Both the position numbers and the translations under genes were made by a program. Of a stretch of 64,000 nt of DNA, positions 18,017-27,400 are shown in pieces (within the stretch, counting starts at the first letter, position 1; each line of letters opens with the position of its first letter). This DNA comes from G963556115 sp963667375 (lineage in GTDB: Bacteria > Planctomycetota > SZUA-567), in NCBI GenBank assembly GCA_963667375.1, contig OY763323.1:744001-808000 (forward strand), written 5' to 3'. The notes under the pieces were generated by a model that saw only the letters and a program-made list of their open reading frames with translations, had not been told where the DNA came from and did not search any database.

Positions 18017-19045
18017 CTACTGCGCGATAGTGCCATCAGTATCCCAGAGATCCTCCCAGGACTGATTTTCTTTCCAGAGAAATACCTGACCTTTTATCAG
18101 ACGGTTATTCTTATCGATAGCTTTTATCGCTTCCATCTCCTCGGCTGAGAGCGGATCCTCCGTAACACACTTCAGATTACCCAGGTAATTTCTTTTTTTA
18201 GTGGAGAATGGAATCGGCACCTGCCAGCGCTGAGCCGCCCATTTCACACAGATTACAGCCGGATGTACTCCGTGACGTTCAGCAATTTCAACAATAACCG
18301 GATCCTCTATATCCACGGTATCATCCGGCGTTTTATCACGCTCCGGACGCATAGGCGAACCGATAGGACAGAATCCAATCGGAACAATATCCTGCTGCAT
18401 ACAGAAACTATGCAGTTCCTCCTGCTGAAAATGAGGATGCAGCTCCATTTCATTTACCGCCGGTTTTATCCGGCAATCACGTAACAGCAGCTCAAGTTTC
18501 GGCAGAGTCATATTGGAGGTTCCGATATTTTTTACCAGCCCCATATCGACCAGCTCCTCAAGCTTGCGCCAGGTCTTCATATAATTCTCATGAATATATG
18601 GTTTCGCATTGGCACTGCGGGAAGTAACATCACAACCGATAGGATGAAAATTAGGAAATGGCCAATGAATAAGGAAGAGATCAAGGTAATCAAGCTGTAA
18701 GTTGTGCAGCGTTGTTTTAAACGCAGGGATCACCTCAGCTTCAGAATGCTTGTCATTCCAGAGCTTGGAGGTTATAAACAGTTCATTACGCGGTATTCCT
18801 CCTTCCATTATTCTCTGGAATACCTTTCCTATTTTATCCTCATTGCCGTATATCGCAGCACAATCAAAATGCCTGTATCCTACAGCCGCCGCTCCCAGAA
18901 CCGCCTCTGCAACCTCTTCATGCGTGACCCTGTCAGATCCAAAAGTACCGATACCAATACCTGGAATAGTATCACCCGTATAGAGTTTACGCTGCGGAAC
19001 CAGATTTGGATCTATACCATCTGGATCAATTCTGAATTCTTCCAT
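18017..19045 (-). CDS. Aldo/keto reductase
   Basis: A 342-residue NAD(P)H-dependent oxidoreductase with a TIM-barrel. The catalytic tetrad is recognisable: Asp and Tyr in HFDCAAIYGNE, Lys in ITSKLW, His in LIHWPF. Cofactor-binding sequence is seen toward the C-terminus (IPFSTKKRNYLGNL). The N-terminus (about 30 residues, MEEFRIDPDGIDPNLVPQRK) and the C-terminal tail are longer than in minimal AKRs. It stands alone, convergent with the kinase operon. The substrate is unknown; sugar or aldehyde reduction is usual in the family. Confidence 0.9.
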   Translation of the reverse strand: MEEFRIDPDGIDPNLVPQRKLYTGDTIPGIGIGTFGSDRVTHEEVAEAVLGAAAVGYRHFDCAAIYGNEDKIGKVFQRIMEGGIPRNELFITSKLWNDKHSEAEVIPAFKTTLHNLQLDYLDLFLIHWPFPNFHPIGCDVTSRSANAKPYIHENYMKTWRKLEELVDMGLVKNIGTSNMTLPKLELLLRDCRIKPAVNEMELHPHFQQEELHSFCMQQDIVPIGFCPIGSPMRPERDKTPDDTVDIEDPVIVEIAERHGVHPAVICVKWAAQRWQVPIPFSTKKRNYLGNLKCVTEDPLSAEEMEAIKAIDKNNRLIKGQVFLWKENQSWEDLWDTDGTIAQ

Positions 19046-19394
19046 TACTTCTCCTCATTAATTAACAGACCAGCAAACAGTCTTAAATAACAGTCAATAT
19101 AATATTTACTATACACCCTGATAACCACTTAATCAATACGCATTTTACGAACAAAAATTACTATTTTGCGCAAAAAACCACGAACCAATCATAGAATATT
19201 ATTAAAATATTAACTGCGAGCAACTTTTACCTAACTTATTGAAAATATTACATTTTAGTATTAATTAAATCGCAAAACAAATATTTAAAACAAAAAATTA
19301 AAGCTTAATTTTAAAACAAATATTTGACTTTACGCTAAGTTTATTTATACTAGAAAGCACTTGAATTACTAAAACGCTAAATGAGGTAAAAAAA
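19046..19394. other. AT-rich intergenic region upstream of tetR
   Basis: 349 bp between the divergent AKR and TetR-type genes. It has no ORF. It contains the tetR-operon promoter (19324-19351), and the 7 bp word ACGCTAA occurs twice in the same orientation (around 19332 and 19373), flanking the start region. This is a possible but weak regulator-binding repeat. Confidence 0.4.
19324..19351 (+). promoter_or_regulatory. Sigma-70 promoter of the tetR-MFP-RND operon
   Basis: TTGACT (19324-19329), a 16 bp spacer and TATACT (19346-19351) lie 44 bp upstream of the ATG. This is one of the best promoter matches in the window. Confidence 0.65.
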
Positions 19395-20060
19395 ATGAAT
19401 GAAAAACATATGAGTAAGACCCAGTTGAAACTGATCAACACCGCCGGACCACTATTCGCTGAAGATGGGCTCAAAGGGACCAGAATACGAACCATTACTG
19501 AAAAAGCCGGAGTAAACGTCGCAGGTATTAATTATCATTTCGGCAGCAAGGAAAAACTTTATAAAGCAGTGGTTGACTTTGTTTTTTCCAAATTAGGCTA
19601 TATCAATATTGGAACTTTCTGGAACAACCTTCCTGAAACCGAAAAAACCAAGGAAGGTGTCTGTAGAATGATTCATAACTGTCTAAGCGCAATTTTCAGC
19701 AAACTATTCATGAGTAACCATCCTTTCTGGTACTTTAAAATAGTACACCGGGTACTGGCTGAACAACAGAAAAGCCTCAAGGATTTTGATGAAGAAATAT
19801 ATCATGCTGATTATGATGCAGTCAAAGAGATACATGGTATTTTCAATAAAAATATTAACGAATGGGAGGTTGAAGCCTGGCTGGCGATCTGGTATGGTCA
19901 AACTATCGGTATGAATATCCTCATGCCTAAAAAAATGATTGAGCATACCGATGACAACGAGCAGATACAGGGTTATCTCAATGCCGTACTGGATAACACC
20001 TACATTGCCATAACCTCACTGCTCAAAGCTGACAAACATATTAAAGCCGAAAAATATTAA
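19395..20060 (+). CDS. TetR-family repressor of the RND efflux operon
   Basis: A 221-residue regulator. The N-terminal TetR HTH is complete: LINTAGPLFAEDGLKGTRIR and TITEKAGVNVAGINYHFGSKEKLY. The C-terminal ligand domain (about 80-205) resembles the CerR/TetR_C_15-like group, with a KIVHRVLAEQQKS-type helix. GAGGT precedes the ATG. The membrane fusion protein gene starts 37 bp downstream and the RND pump after that, so it most likely represses its own operon and is relieved by a pump substrate. The ligand is unknown. Confidence 0.88.
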   Translation: MNEKHMSKTQLKLINTAGPLFAEDGLKGTRIRTITEKAGVNVAGINYHFGSKEKLYKAVVDFVFSKLGYINIGTFWNNLPETEKTKEGVCRMIHNCLSAIFSKLFMSNHPFWYFKIVHRVLAEQQKSLKDFDEEIYHADYDAVKEIHGIFNKNINEWEVEAWLAIWYGQTIGMNILMPKKMIEHTDDNEQIQGYLNAVLDNTYIAITSLLKADKHIKAEKY

Positions 20061-20097
20061 TCTATCATAAATATTATAAAATAATCAGGAGAAAGAA

Positions 20098-21180
20098 ATG
20101 TCAAAGCTTGTAAAAACCTTGACGCTTATAGTTATTATCTGCATTGCAGGAGCCGGTGTGTTCTATTTTACCGCACAGGCCAAGGACGATACAAAAAAAT
20201 ACGAACCCGAAGCCAAACCGGTTAAAACAATTACCGTCTCCAAGAGCAATCATATAAAGACTCGCTCCTTTCCGGGAAAAGTACGTGCCAGCAAACGGGT
20301 AAATCTGTCTTTTGAAGTCAGCGGAGTACTTACTGATCTGCCAATTCGCGAAGGCATGCGGGTGAAAAAAGATCAGCTCATCGCCAAACTTGATCAGCGC
20401 ACCTTTAAAAATAATGTCCTGTCGGCTGAGGCAGACTTCACCGAAGCCAAACTTAACTATGAGCGAAAGACCAAGCTCCACAATGATAAAATTATTCCAC
20501 AGTCCGAGCTTGACACCGCCAAGTCTACCTATGACCGGACCAAAGCCGCTCTGGAAATAGCCCGCAAAAATCTTTCAGATACCGAGCTTACAGCTCCTTT
20601 TGATGGTATTATTGCCAGCAAGGATGTCGAAAATCACCAGCGAATTACCGCTACTGAGCAGATTGTCAGTCTTCAGGACATGACCAATATTGAGATTACC
20701 ATTCAGATTCCGGAATCAATCATGGTCTACGCAGCACCGAATGACTTCAATAAAAAGGTCCGTGTCAAATTCGACGCCATTGCTGATCAGGAATTTGAAG
20801 CTACCGTTCATGAATTCAGCATTGATGCCGACAGCCAGACCCAGACATATGAAATAGTAGTAATAATGCCAACCTCCGAAAAGTATAATTTTCTTCCCGG
20901 TATGACCGCTTCAGTGACCTCAAAGGATTTTATACGCCCTACTGAAGAACTGCTCAACACTATCTGGCTTCCGGCCCCCGCTGTACAGGGAGAAGAGGAA
21001 GGCAACAAATCCTATGTCTTTTTAGTGACACCGGAGAATACGGTAGAAAAAAGATATATTGAAGTAGGAAACCCCACCCAGTCAGGCATACCGGTTACTT
21101 CCGGCCTGAAAGAAGGGGAAAAAGTAATAATCGCCGGCAGCAGTTATCTGCAGAACGGTATGAAAGTACGCCCACTGTAG
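20098..21180 (+). CDS. RND efflux periplasmic adaptor (membrane fusion protein)
   Basis: A 360-residue adaptor with an N-terminal membrane anchor (TLTLIVIICIAGAGVFYF). A beta-barrel/lipoyl region follows (RASKRVNLSFEVSGVLTDLPIREGMRVKKDQLIAKLD). An alpha-hairpin comes next (about 100-150, ERKTKLHNDKIIPQSELD), then the second lipoyl half (TELTAPFDGIIASKDVENHQ) and a membrane-proximal domain. No lipobox is seen. AGGAGA precedes the ATG. It links the RND pump encoded 61 bp downstream to an outer-membrane channel, which is not encoded in this window. Confidence 0.92.
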   Translation: MSKLVKTLTLIVIICIAGAGVFYFTAQAKDDTKKYEPEAKPVKTITVSKSNHIKTRSFPGKVRASKRVNLSFEVSGVLTDLPIREGMRVKKDQLIAKLDQRTFKNNVLSAEADFTEAKLNYERKTKLHNDKIIPQSELDTAKSTYDRTKAALEIARKNLSDTELTAPFDGIIASKDVENHQRITATEQIVSLQDMTNIEITIQIPESIMVYAAPNDFNKKVRVKFDAIADQEFEATVHEFSIDADSQTQTYEIVVIMPTSEKYNFLPGMTASVTSKDFIRPTEELLNTIWLPAPAVQGEEEGNKSYVFLVTPENTVEKRYIEVGNPTQSGIPVTSGLKEGEKVIIAGSSYLQNGMKVRPL

Positions 21181-21241
21181 TTGAGAAATCTATTTTTATG
21201 AATCGAACCTCATTATCAAAATACAAACTAGGGACATTTTA

Positions 21242-24200
21242 ATGAACATTACGAAATACTCTATAGATAACCCCATAGTGACTTATACCCTGACACTCTT
21301 TGCTGTCATCGGCGGCATCTTCTCCTATCTGCATCTGGGTAAACTCGAAGATCCTGAATACACTATTAAAGAAGCGGTCATCATAACTCAGTACCCAGGA
21401 GCAACTGCGCAGGAAGTTGAGGAAGAAGTCACCGACAAACTTGAAACCGCAATACAGCAGATGAAGCAGCTCGACAAGATCTGGTCGGAGAGCCGCCCCG
21501 GTCTATCGATTATACATGCTGAAATGCAGGATAAATTCGACAAGAGCTCCCTTCCGCAGGTATGGGATGAACTCCGGCGTAAAATTCATGATGTACAGCC
21601 CGACCTTCCTACCGGTTGCGGCGATCCAACCATCAATGATGATTTCGGTGATGTTTACGGCGTTTATTTTGCCCTTACCGGTGACGGTTACAGCAAACGT
21701 GAACTCTATGATTATGCCAAACTTCTTAAAAAAGAACTCCTGCTCTGTGATAATGTCGCAAAAATTGAAGTCAACGGTTATACAACCGAGGTCATCTATA
21801 TGGAGATCGCCAGAGCCAAGATGGCCCAACTTGGTATTACTCCGGAGACTATTTTCCAGGCTATAAACGATCAGAATCTGGTAGGTAATGGCGGTAAAAT
21901 AGATTATGACGGACATTATATAACCATCAATACTACCGGCTCATTTGACTCAATCGACAGCATCAGTAATCTGCTTATTCGCGGTTCAAATGCTGATAAA
22001 CTTATTCGTGTCGGAGACATTGTAACCTTCAAGCGTTCATACTACGAACCAGCAAGCAGTATCATGGAATATAACGGCACACCGGCATTGGGTATCGGTA
22101 TTTCAACCATCCCCGGAACCAATGTTGTAGTTATGGGTAATGCGGTTGAAAAGAAACTTCAGGAACTTGAAGCACGAACCCCAGTAGGTATGGAGCTAAA
22201 ACCGATATACTTTCAGTCCCAGATTGTAACTACAGCGATCAGCGGATTTGTAATCAATCTGATTGAAGCGATTATAATCGTTGTCGTATTACTCTTTATC
22301 TTTATGGGGCGTCATGAAGGTATTATCATTGGTATTGCACTGCTGGTTACGATATTGATGACCTTTATCGGCATGCAGTATCTGGAGGTAAATCTGCAGC
22401 GTATCAGTCTCGGTGCGCTGATTATTGCTCTAGGGATGCTTGTGGATAACGCGATTGTAGTTGCCGAAGGTATTGTCATAAAGATGCAGCGCGGCGTTGA
22501 AAAGCGGCTAGCGGCAGAGCAGACTGTAGCCGAGACCCAATGGCCGCTGCTTGGAGCCACAATCATCGCTATCATCGCTTTCGCCTCCATCTCGCTTTCA
22601 CAGGATGCTTCCGGAGAATTTATGGGCAGCCTGTTCACGGTGATAGCACTGTCACTGCTTATCAGCTGGATTACCGCCATTACTCTGACCCCGCTGCTCT
22701 GCATACATTTCATCACTAAAAAAGATGCCTCAGAAAAAGATCCTCATGATAATTTCTTCTTTAGAACCTATGCCCGGGTACTAAGACGCTGCATCAATCA
22801 CCGTTATCTGGTGATTCTGGTCATGCTCGGTCTGCTTATCTTCTCCGGCTACTGCTTTAAATTTGTAGATCAGACCTTCTTTCCTTCCAGCACCCGTAAT
22901 ATGTTCCTGGTCGACATCTGGCTGCGGGAAGGCACTCACATTGACAAAACAAATACAGTTGCTCATGAGATTACCGAAAAACTCCTGAAGAATGAACACA
23001 TCACCGATATCGTACAGTTTACCGGTGAGGGCGGGCAGCGTTTTACTCTGACTTATGCTCCAGAGACTGCCAACTCCGCCTATGCACAGCTGATGGTCTA
23101 TACCAATAATTATGAAGAAATCGATGCTCTACTGCCGGAACTCAGCAAGATGTTCCAAGAAGATTATCCGGATCTGCAGGCCAATATTAAAAAGATGGAT
23201 ATTGGACCTTCCGCCGATGCAAAGATCGAAGCACGTTTTATAGGTCCCGATCCTCTAGTACTCCACCAGTTAGCCAATAAAGCAAAGGAAATCTATGCCA
23301 AATACGGTATAAATAACGGCATAACCTACTTTATACGTGATGACTGGCGCCAGCCTGTAGAGAATCTGAAAGTCAATATTGCCGATGCCAGAGCCAGAAA
23401 CGCCGGAATTTCACGACCCGAGATTAATGATGCCATCAGCAGTAACTTTACCGGCGCTATTACCGGAGCTTTCAGAGAAAAAGATGAATCCCTGCCTATC
23501 ATTGCCCGGCCTCCTGTTGTCGAACGTGATAACATAAGTGATCTGGCTGATATCCTTATCTGGTCCTCTGTACATGGAAAACTTGTACCTCTAACCCAGG
23601 TAGCGGATAATGTTAATCTGATATGGAAGGATAATATCATCCGCAGAAGAAACCGGCAGCGCTGTATCACCGCACAGTGTGAGCCGAAGGATATCTCCGC
23701 TATCAATCTCTACCTGAAGATCAAATCAGAAGTTGAAGCAATTAAGCTGCCGCTGGGATATCACATGGAATGGGGCGGTGAACCGGAATCATCCGGAGAC
23801 GCTCAGGAAAAACTTCTGGCCAAATTCCCGCTGACATTGCTGGCAATGTTTACAATAGCACTTCTGCTCTTCAAGACACTGCGCCACCCGGTAATCATCT
23901 TCCTCGGTCTGCCGCTATCAATTATCGGTATCACCTGGGGACTTCTTGCTTTCAATGCCGCCTTCAGCTTTCCGGCACTGCTGGGCTTCCTGAGTCTGAC
24001 GGGAATGCTGATAAAGAATGAGATTGTACTCCTGGATCAGATAAATCTCGAACGTGAAGCAGGAAAAGAACCGTTCAAGGCGATAATCGAAGCCTCCATC
24101 AGCCGTGTACGTCCGGTAAGTATGGCGGCATTCACTACCGTACTTGGAATGCTGCCGCTGGTATTTGACGCATTCTTCCAGTCATTATCGGTCACCATTA

Positions 24201-24289
24201 TGGGTGGTCTGACATTCGCGACTGTCCTGACCCTGATCTTTGTGCCGGTTATATATGCGACCTTCTTTCATATTAAAGAAAAGAAATAA
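21242..24289 (+). CDS. RND efflux pump (AcrB/HAE family)
   Basis: A 1015-residue inner-membrane proton-drug antiporter with the standard 12-TM layout and two large periplasmic loops. Recognisable blocks are QYPGATAQEVEEEVTDKLE near the N-terminus and ISLGALIIALGMLVDNAIVVAEG in TM4. The C-terminal half has SLTGMLIKNEIVLLDQI and the terminal VLTLIFVPVIYATFFHIKEKK. In TM4 the usual Asp-Asp pair of AcrB is Asp-Asn (LVDN), as in TriC-like pumps. It forms an operon with tetR and the adaptor and ends at a strong terminator. Substrates are unknown. It resembles the second pump of this window (57780-60896). Confidence 0.94.
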   Translation: MNITKYSIDNPIVTYTLTLFAVIGGIFSYLHLGKLEDPEYTIKEAVIITQYPGATAQEVEEEVTDKLETAIQQMKQLDKIWSESRPGLSIIHAEMQDKFDKSSLPQVWDELRRKIHDVQPDLPTGCGDPTINDDFGDVYGVYFALTGDGYSKRELYDYAKLLKKELLLCDNVAKIEVNGYTTEVIYMEIARAKMAQLGITPETIFQAINDQNLVGNGGKIDYDGHYITINTTGSFDSIDSISNLLIRGSNADKLIRVGDIVTFKRSYYEPASSIMEYNGTPALGIGISTIPGTNVVVMGNAVEKKLQELEARTPVGMELKPIYFQSQIVTTAISGFVINLIEAIIIVVVLLFIFMGRHEGIIIGIALLVTILMTFIGMQYLEVNLQRISLGALIIALGMLVDNAIVVAEGIVIKMQRGVEKRLAAEQTVAETQWPLLGATIIAIIAFASISLSQDASGEFMGSLFTVIALSLLISWITAITLTPLLCIHFITKKDASEKDPHDNFFFRTYARVLRRCINHRYLVILVMLGLLIFSGYCFKFVDQTFFPSSTRNMFLVDIWLREGTHIDKTNTVAHEITEKLLKNEHITDIVQFTGEGGQRFTLTYAPETANSAYAQLMVYTNNYEEIDALLPELSKMFQEDYPDLQANIKKMDIGPSADAKIEARFIGPDPLVLHQLANKAKEIYAKYGINNGITYFIRDDWRQPVENLKVNIADARARNAGISRPEINDAISSNFTGAITGAFREKDESLPIIARPPVVERDNISDLADILIWSSVHGKLVPLTQVADNVNLIWKDNIIRRRNRQRCITAQCEPKDISAINLYLKIKSEVEAIKLPLGYHMEWGGEPESSGDAQEKLLAKFPLTLLAMFTIALLLFKTLRHPVIIFLGLPLSIIGITWGLLAFNAAFSFPALLGFLSLTGMLIKNEIVLLDQINLEREAGKEPFKAIIEASISRVRPVSMAAFTTVLGMLPLVFDAFFQSLSVTIMGGLTFATVLTLIFVPVIYATFFHIKEKK

Positions 24290-24316
24290 ACCTGTTATCA
24301 GAATATTTGATCAGTC

Positions 24317-24348
24317 CCCCGGCAAAAAATTGCCGGGGATTTTTTTTT
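24317..24348 (+). terminator. Rho-independent terminator of the tetR-MFP-RND operon
   Basis: The 8 bp stem CCCCGGCA / TGCCGGGG (24317-24324, 24331-24338) is followed by a run of nine T (24340-24348). Confidence 0.9.
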
Positions 24349-24415
24349 AACCCCTGCTCTCCAAAAATAAGTATATAATAATAAATCATGACTGTATTAA
24401 AAAAAGGAAAATATT

Positions 24416-27400
24416 ATGTATACCCCATACCGCCTGAAACCGGCAATGCAAATTCTGATCCTCCTGCTTTTCCTGACCGCATCAGTTCAAAAAGCCGGCA
24501 GCGCTGAACTGCACCAGGCGGATACACCAAGCACCACTGCCGAAAAACTGCAACACGCAGAAGAGCTCTTTAAAAACCGGAACTATAATGACTCTTTCAA
24601 ATTTACTGCGAAACTCCTTGAAATCAGCTATGATTCAAACGTTTTCAGACTCGGAATCAAAGCGCTTAAAATGCTCGGCAAAGATTCAGAAATCGACAAC
24701 TTCATTACCATAATTCTAAACCGCTACCCTGCAGAATGGCGCAGCTACTATACCGCAGCCCTGATTTACAGCCAGGATCTTACCCATTACGGTTATTATC
24801 TGGGAACAACCTTTAAACGTGGGCGCAGCCGTAATTACCAGCAGCTAATTGATATAAGTGAGCAGGACCGGCTGCAAGCCCTGGCTTATATGCAGCGGGC
24901 AAAAAAGCTTATTCTCCGCTCCAACACCTGTGAATTTAATAAATCAGAGGTGCTGTATCAGCTCGCCGCGCTTTATGTCAGCGATATCACGCCACAGACC
25001 GCGATCAGACTGCTGCTGAAAAGTAATTATAGCGCTATCCCGGAATATTCACAGGAAACAGCCTCCAGTGAACTGCAGGGAAAAGGCGCCCCTGTTCTTC
25101 TAAACGGCACCCCGGTATTCTTCAAACTTCCGGAAACTGAGGAGAAAGCCCAGAATGACGGTGAGCTATTCCGCTACTACCTGCATCAGAGCACCAGTTT
25201 CTTAACCGACGACTGCCGGGAAAAACAGAAACTTGCTGATTTCTCACAGATGCTCTATGGAGTCCAGACGCTGGCACAATCATCTTATAATACTGATAAT
25301 CAAGCTGAATATCTTGATAAACTCCACCTGCTAAAGGACAACACCAGTCTCGCGTATCTGGAGAACGGCATACACGAATTCAAGCTTCCGACATCCTACA
25401 ATTATCTCGCACTTTTCAAGCAAATATCATGCATTCAGCCTTCAGGCGAAATTTTTCAGCGAATTGCCGAAGAATATGAGAATCGAAGGCAATACAGTAA
25501 AGCATTGAAATACTGGCTGAAAATTTCGCGACTCAGTAATATCCCCAGACAGCGGCAGGAGAATACCGACCGGCATATCAGGCAGTTGCACGATGGTTTC
25601 ATCACTTTCCAGAGCTGCGGACAGCAGACAACTGCAGCACCCAGCCTCTGGTTGCGCTTCCGCAATACCTCCGAAGTCTCACTCTCTGCCAGACGTATTA
25701 ATATGGAAAGACTGCTGAACGCTATTACCAGAGACTTGAAACAAGACACCGCAGCAGAACATAACACCCCCTCGATTCTGAATAACCTAGAATCAAAACT
25801 GGTTGCAGGTGAACTTCAGGAATATCTTTCTACTCCACTCTATCAGAACAGGGTATATCTGGCATCGGCACAACCGTCAATCGCCCATGGCGAAGGCCGT
25901 CTTAAAATAAACCTCCCATCAACCTTCAAAAGTGGTGCCTATTTTATACAGGCAAGACTTGACAGCGGTTATACAACAAATATTGTACTCTGGCTCAATA
26001 ATATGACCCTTACCTCCAGACCGCTGATTTCAGGAGACCGAATGTACTTTGCCGGAGACAACAGCAGCGGCCGGGGTATTGCAAATACTGAACTCCATAT
26101 TTTCGGTTATTCATCCAGCAACTGGCATCTGCAGACCGGTACCAAACCTGCGACATATATCCAGACCACCATCAAAACTAATGCTGACGGACTGGTAATT
26201 CTGCCGGCAAAGTTTATAAAACCCGATTTTAAATACCTGATAACCGCCACCACACCTGAAGGTGATACCGCTTTCGATGGCTTTCAGCAGCTTTTCCAAT
26301 ACCTCAATGAACAACCGCAGATATCAAATAAAATCATTTACTATGCCAGCAAACCCTTATACCACAGCGGAGAAAAAATCAGTATCGCAGGCTGGATTCG
26401 TAATTATGATTATACCTCCGAAATCAGGCATAATAATAACCCCAGCGAGATCACCCTTGATATCTTCAGCCCTGACGGCAAGAAAGCAGCAACCAAGAAG
26501 GTTGAAATTACAGAGAACGGCAACTTCAGTTTTGACTTTACGCCTGAAGCAAGCGCACCACTGGGGATCTGGAGAATTGACTCCAGTCTGAAGCTAAACG
26601 CCGCGGGTAATTATTTCAGAATCGAAGAATATGTCAAACCGGAATTTACCGCGACTATTGAGACCCTCAGCAGCCACCCGGTATTCAGCAAACCGATGAA
26701 ATTCAAGGTGACCGCCGCCTATAATTTCGGCAGCCCGCTACAGAATGCCCGTATAATTTATGAATTATACCGTCAGCCTGAGATTTCTGTATATCTGCCT
26801 GCCAGAAGCTGGGACTGGCTATACGGCAAAGGCTACGGCTACAGAGAACTCAGCGCTTCCAAAACCGCCACCGCTGATTTTAAGTTTATCCCCGCCCCGC
26901 CAGCCCAGGAACTTATTGTCCAGAATACCCTTTATACTGATAAAAACGGTGAAGCTGTTATTACTGCTGATCCGCTGACACTGAGTAAAGGCATACCGTC
27001 ACAAAGCTGCCGTTACACGCTCAAAACTACCATCACCGACAGCAGCAACCGCAGCATAACTCGCGAACTAGCCCTCAGAATAAACAAAGCTGAATTTGAA
27101 CTTGATATTCAGACTGATCAGAACTTTTATAGCAATGCTGAAAATATCACATTAACCGCCACCCCGGTCAACAATGACCATGAAGTTATCCCAGCCGCAA
27201 CTTCCGGACTTGTGCTCCAGCTTTACCGTTATGACCGCAAACTGCAAAAGACACTGATAAAATCCTATACTGCCGCCAAAATCAATAATGCCGGTAAATT
27301 TGTACATCAAATAACCATTGCCAAGAGCGGCTACTATGCTCTTGAATGTCAGACGTACGACAGTCTGGGTACAGCTGTCACCGCCTGCAAAAACATCTAT